This document shows, piece by piece, positions 35,776 to 44,691 of a stretch of 64,000 nt of DNA (position 1 is its first letter; each line of letters opens with the position of its first letter). The notes beneath the pieces were generated by a model. It was not told the origin of the DNA and did not search any database. It worked only from the letters and a program-made list of their open reading frames with translations. The DNA is taken from contig JANMNO010000111.1 in NCBI GenBank assembly GCA_031374115.1, forward strand, positions 56,180 through 120,179, read 5' to 3'. The translations under genes and the position numbers were made by a program. This stretch comes from JAKFWF01 sp031374115. Its GTDB lineage: Bacteria > Pseudomonadota > Alphaproteobacteria > Rhizobiales > Hyphomicrobiaceae.

Positions 35776-38276
35776 TCGGCCGCCTCACACATCGTCAAAT
35801 CGATGATCGGCGTGAACTCGTGTGCATCGAGGCCCGCAGCACGCTCGGCCCATGGATCAGTTTGCGAGAATTTTTGCGACAGCACGAAGCGATCGTAAAG
35901 TTGCCTGCGCTTTGCGGTATCGTCGAGCACCTGCTTACGGATACTATCGCTGCCGACCCGCTTCGCCCACTTGTAAACGCGTTCGAGGTAGCGGCCCTGC
36001 TCGCGGTAAAGCTGCGTCAACGCGGCAATCACCTCGATCGCCTCATCCTCGGTTCTGACGTGACCCAACACTTCGGTGCCTTTGATGTCGAGGCCGGCCG
36101 CACCGCCAAAATGGATTTCATAACCGCTGTCGATGCAAATGACGCCGATGTCCTTGCAGGTTGCTTCGGCGCAGTTACGCGGGCACCCGGACACCGCGAG
36201 CTTCAACTTCGCCGGCGTCCACGATCCCCACAGGAACTTTTCGAGCTTCACGCCGAGGCCGGTCGAATCCTGCGTGCCGAAGCGGCACCAGTCGGTGCCG
36301 ACGCAGGTTTTTACGGTGCGCAAGCCCTTGGCGTACGCCGCGCCCGAAACCATCCCGGCGTTGTTGAGGTCGGCCCACACGGCGGGCAGATCCTCCTTCT
36401 TCACGCCCAGCATGTCGATACGCTGCCCGCCCGTGCACTTGACCGCCGGGATCTTGAACTTCTCGACCACGTCGGCGATGGCGCGCAATTCCTTCGCGCT
36501 CGTCATGCCGCCCCACATCCGCGGCACGACGGAATAGGTGCCATCCTTTTGAATGTTGGCGTGCACCCGCTCGTTGATGAAGCGCGATTGGCCGTCATCG
36601 ACGTACTCGCCGGGCCAGGTCGCCACCATGTAGTAGTTGAGCGCGGGCCGGCACTTGGCGCAACCGCACGATGTCTGCCATTCGAGCGCCTGCATCAGAT
36701 CGGGAATCGACTTCAGCTTCTTGGCAACGATCAAACGCCGGACTTCATCGTGGCCGAGACCGGTGCAACCACACATCGGTTGAATCGCCGACGGGTTGTA
36801 GCTATCACCCAGCGTCACCTTTAAAAGCTGCTCGACGAGCCCGGTGCAGGAACCACACGAAGCCGAAGCCTTCGTGTGCGCGCGCACATCGTCGAGCGAC
36901 GTGAGCTTGAGACCATTGATGGCGCCCGTGATCTTACCCTTGCAAATGCCGTTGCAGCCGCAGATTTCCGCATCATCCGGCAATGCTGCAACGGCCGCCG
37001 TAGGGTCCAGCGGTACGCCGCCCGCGAAGCTTGGGCCAAAAATGAGCGTGTCCCGCAGTTGCGTGATGTCGGTGCCGCGCTTTAGAAGATCGAAGAACCA
37101 CGCGCCGTCCCCCGTGTCGCCGTAGAGCACGGCGCCGATCAGCCTGTTCTCCTTCAGTACGAGCCGCTTGTAGACGCCGCGCGTGGCATCGCGCAAAACG
37201 ATTTCCTCACGGTCCTTGCCCTCGGCAAAGTCGCCGGCGGAAAACAAATTTATACCGGTCACCTTCAACTTGGTGGCCGTGGCCGAAGCTGCAAAGCGAA
37301 GCTCATCGTTGCCGGCAAGATGACCCGCCGCAACGTTGGCCATTTCGTATAGCGGCGCGACCAAGCCGAACACCTGGGACTCGATTTCCGCGCACTCACC
37401 CAGCGCGAACACTTGCGGATCAGACGTGCGCATGGTCGCGTCGACGACGATACCGCGATTGACAGTCAGACCCGAATCCTTAGCCAGTTGCGCGTTGGGG
37501 CGAATACCAACCGCCATGATGACGAGTTCGGCTGGCAACCGAGTGCCATCGGCGAGTTCCACGGCTTCGCAACGCTTGTTGCCCAGGATCGCCTTGGTGT
37601 TGGCTTTCGTGATGACGCGAATGCCGCGTGCCTCGATCGCTCGTTGCAACAGATGGCCGGCGGTCGTATCGAGCTGGCGTTCCATCAGCGTAGGCATGAG
37701 ATGCAGCACGGTCACATTCATGCCCTGATCGCTTAGGCCAGCGGCGGCCTCCAGACCGAGCAGCCCACCGCCAATCACCACGGCATTGCCGCGCGATTTC
37801 GCTGCGATCATCATCGCCTGCACATCGTCGAGATCGCGATAGGTCAAGACACCAGCAAGGTTATTGCCGGGAATCGGGATGATGATCGGCTGCGATCCAG
37901 TGGCAACGATCAACTTGTCATAGGGCACGGTGATACCCGTCGCCGACGTCACGGTCTTGGCCTCGCGATCGATGTCGGTGACCGTGCAGCCCTTGTACAG
38001 CGTGACGCCGTGCTTCACATACCAGCCGTCGCCGTGGATGACGATTTGCTCGAACGACTTCTCGCCTGAGAGCACCGGCGACAGCATGATGCGGTCGTAG
38101 TTCACTCGCGGTTCGGCGTTGAAAATGGTCACGTCGTAGGCATCGGGCGCCAGTTCAAATAATTTATCGAGCGCGCGGCCTGGCGCCATGCCGTTACCGA
38201 TGACGACAAGCCGCTGCTTTGGTTTCGGGTTCGAAACTGCCAGCTTCATATGCATGCTTCCGTTGACTTTCTTCAT
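35772..38276 (-). CDS. nirB: NADH-dependent assimilatory nitrite reductase large subunit
   Basis: 834 residues. The N-terminal part is a FAD/NAD oxidoreductase (VVIGNGMAPGRAL; NAVVIGGGLLGLEAAAGL). Next come BFD-like [2Fe-2S] cysteines (EICGCNGICKGK with SCGSC; MCGCTGLGHDEVRR with SCGCAKC), then the nitrite/sulfite reductase domain with the [4Fe-4S]-siroheme cysteines in CVGTDWCRFG and SGCPRNCAEA. It reduces nitrite to ammonium with six electrons. The ATG at 38276 overlaps the nrtC stop; internal ATGs at 38255 and 38249 are alternatives. Confidence 0.96.
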   Translation of the reverse strand: MKKVNGSMHMKLAVSNPKPKQRLVVIGNGMAPGRALDKLFELAPDAYDVTIFNAEPRVNYDRIMLSPVLSGEKSFEQIVIHGDGWYVKHGVTLYKGCTVTDIDREAKTVTSATGITVPYDKLIVATGSQPIIIPIPGNNLAGVLTYRDLDDVQAMMIAAKSRGNAVVIGGGLLGLEAAAGLSDQGMNVTVLHLMPTLMERQLDTTAGHLLQRAIEARGIRVITKANTKAILGNKRCEAVELADGTRLPAELVIMAVGIRPNAQLAKDSGLTVNRGIVVDATMRTSDPQVFALGECAEIESQVFGLVAPLYEMANVAAGHLAGNDELRFAASATATKLKVTGINLFSAGDFAEGKDREEIVLRDATRGVYKRLVLKENRLIGAVLYGDTGDGAWFFDLLKRGTDITQLRDTLIFGPSFAGGVPLDPTAAVAALPDDAEICGCNGICKGKITGAINGLKLTSLDDVRAHTKASASCGSCTGLVEQLLKVTLGDSYNPSAIQPMCGCTGLGHDEVRRLIVAKKLKSIPDLMQALEWQTSCGCAKCRPALNYYMVATWPGEYVDDGQSRFINERVHANIQKDGTYSVVPRMWGGMTSAKELRAIADVVEKFKIPAVKCTGGQRIDMLGVKKEDLPAVWADLNNAGMVSGAAYAKGLRTVKTCVGTDWCRFGTQDSTGLGVKLEKFLWGSWTPAKLKLAVSGCPRNCAEATCKDIGVICIDSGYEIHFGGAAGLDIKGTEVLGHVRTEDEAIEVIAALTQLYREQGRYLERVYKWAKRVGSDSIRKQVLDDTAKRRQLYDRFVLSQKFSQTDPWAERAAGLDAHEFTPIIDLTMCEAAE

Positions 38277-39124
38277 GCAGCGGACTCGACGTAGGAATGG
38301 CGCTCGTAGAGGAATTTCATGACCGCCTCGCGCGCCCGGATGTAGCGCGGATCGGACACCAGCTCCAGCCGATGACGCGGCCGCGGCAGGTCGACTTCAA
38401 AAACCTCACCAATTTGGGCCGACGGTCCGTTGGTCATCATCACGATCCGATCGGACAGCAGAACAGCCTCATCCACATCGTGCGTGATCATGATCGCGGT
38501 GTTGCCGAGCCGGGCGTGGATTTCCATGACAGAGTCCTGCAGATGGGCGCGTGTCAGCGCATCGAGCGCGCCGAACGGCTCGTCCATCAGCATGACCTTA
38601 GGCTCCATCGCGAGCGCGCGGGCGATGCCCACCCGCTGCTTCATGCCGCCGGAGATTTCGGCCGGTCTCTTTGCTTTCGCATGACCCATTTGCACGAGGT
38701 CGAGATTGTGCATCACCCAGTCGTGCCGTTCGGCCTTGCTCTTGGCGCGCGAAAACACTTTGTCGACCGCGATGCGCACGTTGTCGTAGACGGTGAGCCA
38801 CGGCAGCAATGAATGATTTTGGAAAACCACCGCACGCTCCGGCCCCGGTGCATTGACCTCGCGGTCCTCCAACAGCACCGCGCCGGCCGTCACGCGCGTC
38901 AGCCCGGCAATCAGATTGAGCAGCGTGGACTTGCCGCAACCCGAGTGACCAATGATCGAAACGAACTCGCCTTTCTCGATGCCGAGCGAGATGCCCTTCA
39001 ACACCTGCGACTCGACGCCGGCCCGCGTGAACGACTTATCCACCCCGTCGATCCGCAAAAAGGACCGGCCAGCTCGCATCGGCGAGGATTCGGTGTGAGA
39101 TCTTGGCTCGACTGGGGCAATCAT
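38273..39124 (-). CDS. nrtC: Nitrate ABC transporter ATP-binding protein
   Basis: 283 residues, single ATPase domain. Walker A GHSGCGKSTLLNLIAGL, Q-loop FQNHSLLPWLTVYDN, signature ISGGMKQRVGIARAL, Walker B VMLMDEPFGALDALTR, H-loop MITHDVDEA. VFQNHSLLPW is typical of the nitrate/sulfonate/taurine group. It lacks the regulatory NrtA-like C-terminal domain found in cyanobacterial NrtC, so it is closer to NrtD/NasD in architecture. Start could also be 39079. Confidence 0.92.
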   Translation of the reverse strand: MIAPVEPRSHTESSPMRAGRSFLRIDGVDKSFTRAGVESQVLKGISLGIEKGEFVSIIGHSGCGKSTLLNLIAGLTRVTAGAVLLEDREVNAPGPERAVVFQNHSLLPWLTVYDNVRIAVDKVFSRAKSKAERHDWVMHNLDLVQMGHAKAKRPAEISGGMKQRVGIARALAMEPKVMLMDEPFGALDALTRAHLQDSVMEIHARLGNTAIMITHDVDEAVLLSDRIVMMTNGPSAQIGEVFEVDLPRPRHRLELVSDPRYIRAREAVMKFLYERHSYVESAA

Positions 39125-39151
39125 AAGCGCGTCCTCGATATCGGTTCAGGT

Positions 39152-40078
39152 TCAAGTCGCGCCACGAGCGGCGATCTTTCCGCAGGCGGCAACAAGACGG
39201 TCGAGGAGAAAGCCGACGACGCCGATGTAGATCAGCGCGACGATGATGTCGGACAGCTTGGAGGAATTCCAAGCATCCCAAATGAAGAAGCCGATGCCGA
39301 CGCCGCCGGTCAGCATTTCTGCGGCGACGATGGCGAGCCACGACAGGCCGATGCCGATGCGTAGCCCCGTGAAGATGTACGGTGCGGCCGACGGGATCAT
39401 CACGCGCCAGAAAAATTCCGCATGGTTCAAGCGCAGCACGGCTGCGACGTTGCGATAGTCTTGCGGGATATTGCGGATGCCGACGGCGGTGTTGATGATG
39501 ATCGGCCAAATCGCAGTAATGAAGATGACGAAGATCGCCGATGGCGCACTGTCGCGGAAGGCTGCGAGCGAGATCGGCAGCCAAGCCAGAGGCGGCACGG
39601 TGCGCAGGACTTGAAAGATCGGATCGAGGCCGCGCGTTGCCCACTGGCTTTGACCGACGAAGGCCCCGAGCAAGACGCCGACAACGGAGGCGAAGCCAAA
39701 TCCGATTGCCACCCGCTCCAGCGACGTCAGCACGCGCCAGCCCAAACCGATGTCTTGCGATCCGTTGACGAAGAACGGTTCGATAATCAGATCCTTGGCC
39801 TCTTTCCAGATGCGCGATGGCGCGGGCAAACTGGCCTTGGGACCCGAGCACACGAGCTCCCAGATCAACAGCAATACCGCGACCACGATCAGCGAGGGCA
39901 GTACTTCCGAAAGTACCGCGCCGAACCAGCGCGCGGTGCGCGTGAAGAGCGAAGGCTTGGCCGCGAGCTTCGGCGCGGCTGGCAGTGCCGTCGCGCGAGG
40001 TGCAACGGCTGCCGCTGCAGCAGTCGGCGGCCCGACTGACGTCTCGACAATCTTGAGCTTCACAGCCGTGGCAGACAT
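39152..40078 (-). CDS. nrtB: Nitrate ABC transporter permease
   Basis: 308 residues from ATG 40078 (AAGGA eight bases upstream). After an Ala/Pro-rich cytoplasmic N-terminus it has about six membrane helices, beginning VLPSLIVVAVLLLIWELVC. The BPD_transp_1 region contains QDYRNVAAVLRLNHAEFFWRVMIPSA, the EAA loop that contacts NrtC. The FQVLRTVPPLAWLPISLAAF segment is typical of nitrate/taurine permeases. It lies between nrtA and nrtC with short gaps. Confidence 0.92.
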   Translation of the reverse strand: MSATAVKLKIVETSVGPPTAAAAAVAPRATALPAAPKLAAKPSLFTRTARWFGAVLSEVLPSLIVVAVLLLIWELVCSGPKASLPAPSRIWKEAKDLIIEPFFVNGSQDIGLGWRVLTSLERVAIGFGFASVVGVLLGAFVGQSQWATRGLDPIFQVLRTVPPLAWLPISLAAFRDSAPSAIFVIFITAIWPIIINTAVGIRNIPQDYRNVAAVLRLNHAEFFWRVMIPSAAPYIFTGLRIGIGLSWLAIVAAEMLTGGVGIGFFIWDAWNSSKLSDIIVALIYIGVVGFLLDRLVAACGKIAARGAT

Positions 40079-40114
40079 GCGCTCATCCTTCAAATGCGGT
40101 TGCCGGGTTGCCGA

Positions 40115-41434
40115 TCAGACTTGCGCACGCTTGATCGACAGTGATTTGAGATAACCCGCCGGATCGTTGGGGTCGAAAACCTTGCCGTCGAAGAACTTTT
40201 CGACGCCGCGACTGTCAGCCGTCGGGGTGCCGGAAAGGCCGAGGCCCTTCGCCGCCTCGATCCACAAGTCCGAACGGTTGGTCTTGTCGACCAGTGCCTT
40301 GATATCCATCGTCTGTTCGAACTTGCCCCAACGGATGTTCTCGGTGATGAACCAGCTGTCGAGGCTCTTCCAGGGAAAGGAGACCTCGCCCTTCTCGCCC
40401 CAGAACTTCATCAGCAGCTTGGTGCCGCTCGCGGTGCGGCCGTTGCCGTAGTTGATATCGCCCTTGATGCGCCCGATAATGTCTGTGACGGGCACGTTGA
40501 ACCACTGGCGGCGGCCGACGATCTCCGCCATTTCTGCCTTGTTTTCCATCTTATCGCACCACTGCTGCGCCTCCATAACGGCCATCATGATGGCCTTCGT
40601 GGTGCGCGGGTTGGCATCGACCCAGTCGGCACGCATGCCGAGGATCTTCTCGGGGTGCTTGAACCAGAGCTCGCCCGTCGTCAGCGCGGTGTAGCCGATA
40701 TCCTGATTGACGAGTTGCTCGTTCCACGGCTCACCGACGCAGAAGGCGTCCATGGTGCCGACCTTCATGTTGGCGACCATTTGCGGCGGTGGCACAACAA
40801 TGGTCGAGATGTCCTTGTCGGGATCGATCCCGCCGGCTGCCAGCCAATAGCGGATCCACAGATCATGCGTGCCGCCTGGGAAGGTCATCGCGACCTTCAC
40901 TTCCTTGCCGGCTGCCTTCTTCTTTTCGAACGCAGCCTTTAGAGGAGCAGCATCGCTGCCGACCTTCAAATCCTTGAACTCGTTCGAAACCGAGATCGCC
41001 TGACAATCCTCGTTGAGGTTCAACAGCGTGAACATCGGCAAGGGTTGGTTATTCTGCATCACCTTTCCGGTGGTGTAGAGATGAGATTTCGGACGCAGAA
41101 TATGGCCACCGTCGATGCCGTTGGCCTTGGTCCCAAGCGCCATGTTATCGCGCAGCGCGCCCCAGGAAGCCTGCTTGGCGATGTCCATTTCAGGCACGCC
41201 GTGCTTGGTAAAGTACCCTTTCTCCTTAGCGATGATCAAAGGCGAAGCGTCGGTCAGTGCGATATAGCCGAGCTTCGTTCCCTTCACTTCGGGGCCAGTT
41301 CCTTGCGCGAATACACCCGCAGGGAACGATGTTTGAACAGCGGCGATCGTGGCAGCAGCCGACGTTTTCGCCAGCAGGAAACGGCGGGAGATGCCCCCAC
41401 CTCTGCACATCTTCGGATCGATGGTATCTGACAT
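40115..41434 (-). CDS. nrtA: Nitrate ABC transporter substrate-binding protein
   Basis: 439 residues from ATG 41434, with AAGG before it; an in-frame TTG lies 24 bases upstream. Tat signal GISRRFLLAKTSAAATIAA. The mature protein has NrtA/CmpA motifs: LGYIALTDASPLIIAKEKGYF, DGGHILRPKSHLYTTGKV, TFPGGTHDLWIRYWLAAGGIDPD, DAFCVGEPWNEQLV. It captures nitrate or nitrite in the periplasm. It is the first gene of nrtABC-nirBD-nasA-cysG, behind a sigma-54 promoter. Confidence 0.94.
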   Translation of the reverse strand: MSDTIDPKMCRGGGISRRFLLAKTSAAATIAAVQTSFPAGVFAQGTGPEVKGTKLGYIALTDASPLIIAKEKGYFTKHGVPEMDIAKQASWGALRDNMALGTKANGIDGGHILRPKSHLYTTGKVMQNNQPLPMFTLLNLNEDCQAISVSNEFKDLKVGSDAAPLKAAFEKKKAAGKEVKVAMTFPGGTHDLWIRYWLAAGGIDPDKDISTIVVPPPQMVANMKVGTMDAFCVGEPWNEQLVNQDIGYTALTTGELWFKHPEKILGMRADWVDANPRTTKAIMMAVMEAQQWCDKMENKAEMAEIVGRRQWFNVPVTDIIGRIKGDINYGNGRTASGTKLLMKFWGEKGEVSFPWKSLDSWFITENIRWGKFEQTMDIKALVDKTNRSDLWIEAAKGLGLSGTPTADSRGVEKFFDGKVFDPNDPAGYLKSLSIKRAQV

Positions 41435-41488
41435 GCTTGCCTTGTTCCCGCTCTTCAAGACCCAAAGGGTGACTGACTTGGTTAACAG

Positions 41489-41504
41489 AGCAAGGTTTGT
41501 GCCA
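41489..41504 (-). promoter_or_regulatory. Sigma-54 promoter of the nitrate assimilation operon
   Basis: On the minus strand the sequence TGGCACAAACCTTGCT matches the sigma-54 consensus TGGCAC-N5-TTGCW at every defined position. The GC of the -12 element is at 41490-41491, so transcription should start near 41478, about 45 bases before the nrtA ATG. RpoN with NtrC control of nitrate assimilation is established in alphaproteobacteria. I did not identify the NtrC enhancer sites. Confidence 0.85.
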
Positions 41505-41635
41505 GCGTCGCACTAAGAGCTTTTATGCATTCGAAATAGGGGGTTAGCTGATGGAGCGTTTTTGCCTCGTGGGTCTTGGATGCTGAATTTTTGTGCGCCG
41601 CACAACCTTTGCCGATTGTTTGTGCAGCAGGAGAC

Positions 41636-41794
41636 GCCCGTGCCGACGATCTTGGCATCGGCATGGACATACTTGATCCAGGTGGTACCTGCCCGCTCGA
41701 CGTCGGCGCCCAGATCCAGCGTCGTGCCGGTCGAAGTGATCTTCTTCAGCCGCCGGCCGTCGGGACCAAAGACAGAGGTCATTAAGTCATCGTA
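41636..41794 (-). pseudogene. Fragment of an RHS/YD-repeat protein
   Basis: The frame reads YDDLMTSVFGPDGRRLKKIT, then TTLDLGADVERAGTTWIKYV and HADAKIVG. This is the pattern of RHS/YD repeats (FGPDGRRLKK, LGxDVE, TWxKYVHAD). Only about two repeat units remain, without start, secretion domain or toxin end, and the following sequence is unlike RHS. RHS proteins are normally well over 1000 residues, so this is a decayed remnant. Confidence 0.6.
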
Positions 41795-41883
41795 GTGCCT
41801 AAAACTATGCGGTCGTTGGCGATTGCAGGGACGCGGCAATCTGAATAGGCTTTGGTCGCAAAGGTTTCTCAGGAGCGCCGCGG

Positions 41884-43173
41884 ATGACCACTGGCCTCGG
41901 CCATTTGATTGTGAGCGGCCGCTGGGACAACACCGTAGCAATTGTCAATATCGAAACGGCGCTCGCACCCGGCAACAGTGGCACGCCGGACGCCATCATC
42001 TCTCGCCCGCGCGTGACGCCCGACGTCGACACGAACGGCGATGGCGTCGCTGATGCCTGGGCTAGCGGGCAGCCGATTATCGTCGCCGTCGACAAGGACG
42101 CGCGCTTTGCCTACGTCGTCAATCATTCGGGCGCCGCAACGCCGGAGGCGGCGGCCAGCTTTCAGCATGGCCATGCCGGGTTGATAACCGTCGTCGATCT
42201 CGCCAAGGCATGCAACCCCATCCATAGTGGCACGCTGGGCGCGGTGGCAGCATTCATCCCGACCGGACGTACGGGACCGACGGGATGCGGTTTTTCGCCC
42301 GATGACCGCCTTCTGCTCGTCAATTGCGGCGAGGCCGCCGGCAGCGAGGATGGTGGTAACGAGGTGACGGCGATCCACCTTGCTACGCGTCAGGTTGTGA
42401 AGCGCATACCGCTGAGAGAAACCCCGGGGCACGCGGCACCGGGTCCCAGTTCACACAATAGTCCGCATCCTTCGTTTGGCCGCTACGCAAATCCAACAGG
42501 CATGGCGATTTCGCCGCTGAAGGGTGGCCTGATGTTTGTGGGTAACGGTGGCGTCAGCGACGTTTCGGTCTTCGATCTCAAAACAGCATTGGCGGGCGAC
42601 GCTCGGGCCGAGGTCGGCCGTGTGCCCATCGAGACCGGTCCATTCGGTTTGGCCGTCAGCCCCGACGGTCGCTTCGTCGCTGCCGCCGCGCGCGAGAGCA
42701 TGGCGGTCGCCTACGAAGGCAAGACCATTTCAATCATCGACGTGGAGCGGGCTTCCGTTGGTGCGAAAGACGCAGAAGTCGCGCGCGTACGTGTCGGCAG
42801 CGATGATCCCAACGAACAGACACGCCCCTTTGCCGTCGCGTTCACGCCGGACGGCAAGCGCATCGTCGCCTCCTGCTTCCGCTCGAACACGATCTCGTTC
42901 GTCGACGTCGCCGATGCTTTGGCGGGCCGGCCAGCCGAGGCGTTGCGGCTCTATCCAACGGCGCCAAACGGCGCGGCGGCGCGGCCGCGCGGCATCACGA
43001 TGGCCGCCGGGCGCTATGCCGGCGTAATCGGAGGTGCCAAATCCGGGCCAAAGAGCAGTCTCGTTTGGCTGCTGGATCTACAGAGCGGCCGGATCGTGTC
43101 GACGATTACCGAAGTTGGCAATGAGTCTTATTTTCTTGACGCAATTCCAGCGGCAGCCGCCAATACTGGATAG
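41884..43173 (+). CDS. Beta-propeller (YVTN/lactonase-like repeat) protein
   Basis: 429 residues with repeated strands of the YVTN/lactonase type: GRWDNTVAIVNIE, KDARFAYVVNHSG, GCGFSPDDRLLLVNCGE, GPFGLAVSPDGRFVAAAAR, RPFAVAFTPDGKRIVASCFRSNTISFVDVADAL. No signal peptide is visible at the chosen ATG. Such proteins bind or hydrolyse small molecules or serve as scaffolds; no catalytic residues can be named. It precedes tctC on the same strand by 85 bases, with a separate promoter between, so a functional link is possible but unproven. Confidence 0.75.
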   Translation: MTTGLGHLIVSGRWDNTVAIVNIETALAPGNSGTPDAIISRPRVTPDVDTNGDGVADAWASGQPIIVAVDKDARFAYVVNHSGAATPEAAASFQHGHAGLITVVDLAKACNPIHSGTLGAVAAFIPTGRTGPTGCGFSPDDRLLLVNCGEAAGSEDGGNEVTAIHLATRQVVKRIPLRETPGHAAPGPSSHNSPHPSFGRYANPTGMAISPLKGGLMFVGNGGVSDVSVFDLKTALAGDARAEVGRVPIETGPFGLAVSPDGRFVAAAARESMAVAYEGKTISIIDVERASVGAKDAEVARVRVGSDDPNEQTRPFAVAFTPDGKRIVASCFRSNTISFVDVADALAGRPAEALRLYPTAPNGAAARPRGITMAAGRYAGVIGGAKSGPKSSLVWLLDLQSGRIVSTITEVGNESYFLDAIPAAAANTG

Positions 43174-43188
43174 TAGGGACAGGTGTAG

Positions 43189-43216
43189 TTGACAGGCAAA
43201 GGGCCAGTGCTAGCCT
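43189..43216 (+). promoter_or_regulatory. Candidate sigma-70 promoter of tctCBA with inverted repeat
   Basis: TTGACA (43189-43194), 16-base spacer, and TAGCCT (43211-43216). The -35 is perfect; the -10 matches three of six positions of TATAAT. The surrounding sequence TTGACAGGC ... GCCTGTCTGTCAA is an imperfect inverted repeat that could be an operator. GGGAGG precedes the tctC ATG at 43259. Confidence 0.45.
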
Positions 43217-43258
43217 GTCTGTCAAGCAACAAAAATTTGCCCTTGGGAGGCATCGCTC

Positions 43259-44227
43259 ATGCTTACGCGACGGACGTTTGTTCTGGCGGCTTCGACCGCG
43301 CCAATGTTGGGCGCATCGCCAGTAAGTTGGGCGCAGGCAGCATGGGTGCCGACCAAGGAAGTCGAGTTCGTCATTCCATTCGGTGTCGGCGGAGGCGCGG
43401 ATTTGCTCGCTCGCGTCGTCCACAAAATCATCGTGGACGAAAAGCTGGTTCCGGTCGCCATTGCTTTGAACAACCGTCCGGGCGGGGGCGGCGCCGCCGG
43501 CATCGGCTACGTTACGTCACGCAAGGCGGCCGATCCACACACCATCGTTTTGGTCAATGGTTCGACGCAGATTACGCCGATCCTCAACCCCGCCGCCAAG
43601 ACACTGTCCGAGGTGCGCCCTGTTTCCAACCTGATGCTCGACGATTTCGTGCTGTTCGTGAAAGGCGATGCGCCTTGGAAGGACGCCAAGGAATTCGTCG
43701 CCACCGCAAAAACCAAACCGCCGAAGTCGCTGGCCTTCGCTACCGGCGGCACGACCGACGTGATGGCGATCGCGGTGTTCGCCAAGGCAACAGGCGCCGA
43801 ATACAACGTGCTCAATTTCAATAGTGGCGGCGAAGCGCTGACGCAGCTCCTCGGTGGCCACGTCCAGGCCTCAATGGGTAATCCGCTCGAGTTCATGGGG
43901 CATCTGCAGTCAAAGGCGGTGCGCGCGCTTGGCGTCTTCCGCGACAATCGGTTCGCGGCATTGCCGGATGTTCCGACGATGAAGGAGCAGGGCATCGACG
44001 CGCCAAACTTCCAGATGTGGCGCGGCATCGCGACGCCCAAAGGTACGCCGGATGATGCGGTGCGCTACTGGGAAGGCATTATCGCCAAGGTCGTTGCAAC
44101 GCCGGCGTTCAAGAAATACATCGCTGAGAATATCGCGTCTGAATCGGCCATTCCGGGAGCTGCGTTTGAGAAATTCTTGAGTGACCAGGAGAAACTCTAC
44201 CGAGACCTTCTCGGCAAGCCGAGCTGA
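43259..44227 (+). CDS. tctC: Tripartite tricarboxylate transporter substrate-binding protein (TctC/Bug)
   Basis: 322 residues with a signal peptide (LAASTAPMLGASPVSWAQA). Bug-family features: VEFVIPFGVGGGADLLAR (carboxylate-binding first loop), NNRPGGGGAAGIGYV, the ATGGTTDVM segment, and GGHVQASMGNPLEF. The protein captures an organic acid for the TctAB permease encoded next. Bug proteins bind varied carboxylates, so the ligand is not predicted. Confidence 0.92.
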   Translation: MLTRRTFVLAASTAPMLGASPVSWAQAAWVPTKEVEFVIPFGVGGGADLLARVVHKIIVDEKLVPVAIALNNRPGGGGAAGIGYVTSRKAADPHTIVLVNGSTQITPILNPAAKTLSEVRPVSNLMLDDFVLFVKGDAPWKDAKEFVATAKTKPPKSLAFATGGTTDVMAIAVFAKATGAEYNVLNFNSGGEALTQLLGGHVQASMGNPLEFMGHLQSKAVRALGVFRDNRFAALPDVPTMKEQGIDAPNFQMWRGIATPKGTPDDAVRYWEGIIAKVVATPAFKKYIAENIASESAIPGAAFEKFLSDQEKLYRDLLGKPS

Positions 44228-44229
44228 GC

Positions 44230-44688
44230 ATGAAGTCGCGCGCCGCCTTGTGGGGCGAGCTCCTGCTGTGTCTAGTCTTCATCGGGATCGGCGTCTTCTG
44301 GATCGCGGTCGCGGCGGGCATGCCGATGTGGGACGGTTTTGCCCCTGCGTCGGGCTTCTTGCCTCTCGTTTACGGGGTGCTGCTGGCGGGTCTTGCGATT
44401 GCCGCAACCGTCGTCAATGCGTTCAGCTCCGGAGGTGGCGCTGCCACGGAAGATCCAATTGCGCGGCCACTGCTGGTTTTGCTTGCACTCTGTGCTGGGG
44501 TGGCAGGGATCGAGATCGCGGGCTTTTTTGTATCGATGTTTCTGGCGATGCTATTTCTATTCCGTGTGGCGGAGCGATTGCCGTTGATTGCATCACTCGC
44601 CGTGTCCGCCGGCGCGGCAAGTGTTCTGACGCTGGTGTTCCGCCGTTGGCTCGGCGTGCCACTGCCTGCAGGCCCCTGGGGGTTTTAG
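44230..44688 (+). CDS. tctB: Tripartite tricarboxylate transporter small permease TctB
   Basis: 152 residues with four hydrophobic segments (ELLLCLVFIGIGVFWIAVAAGMP; FLPLVYGVLLAGLAIAATVV; LLALCAGVAGIEIAGFFVSMF; SLAVSAGAASVLTLVFRRW), as in TctB. It starts two bases after tctC and is followed by tctA three bases later. The sequence is weakly conserved in the family, but position and topology make the assignment firm. Confidence 0.88.
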   Translation: MKSRAALWGELLLCLVFIGIGVFWIAVAAGMPMWDGFAPASGFLPLVYGVLLAGLAIAATVVNAFSSGGGAATEDPIARPLLVLLALCAGVAGIEIAGFFVSMFLAMLFLFRVAERLPLIASLAVSAGAASVLTLVFRRWLGVPLPAGPWGF

Positions 44689-44691
44689 TCG

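Larger units (their letters stand above)
41435..41883. other. Divergent region between nrtA and the beta-propeller gene
   Basis: 449 bases holding the sigma-54 promoter of nrtA (41489-41504) and a decayed RHS-repeat fragment (41636-41794). No intact gene was found. Confidence 0.6.
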
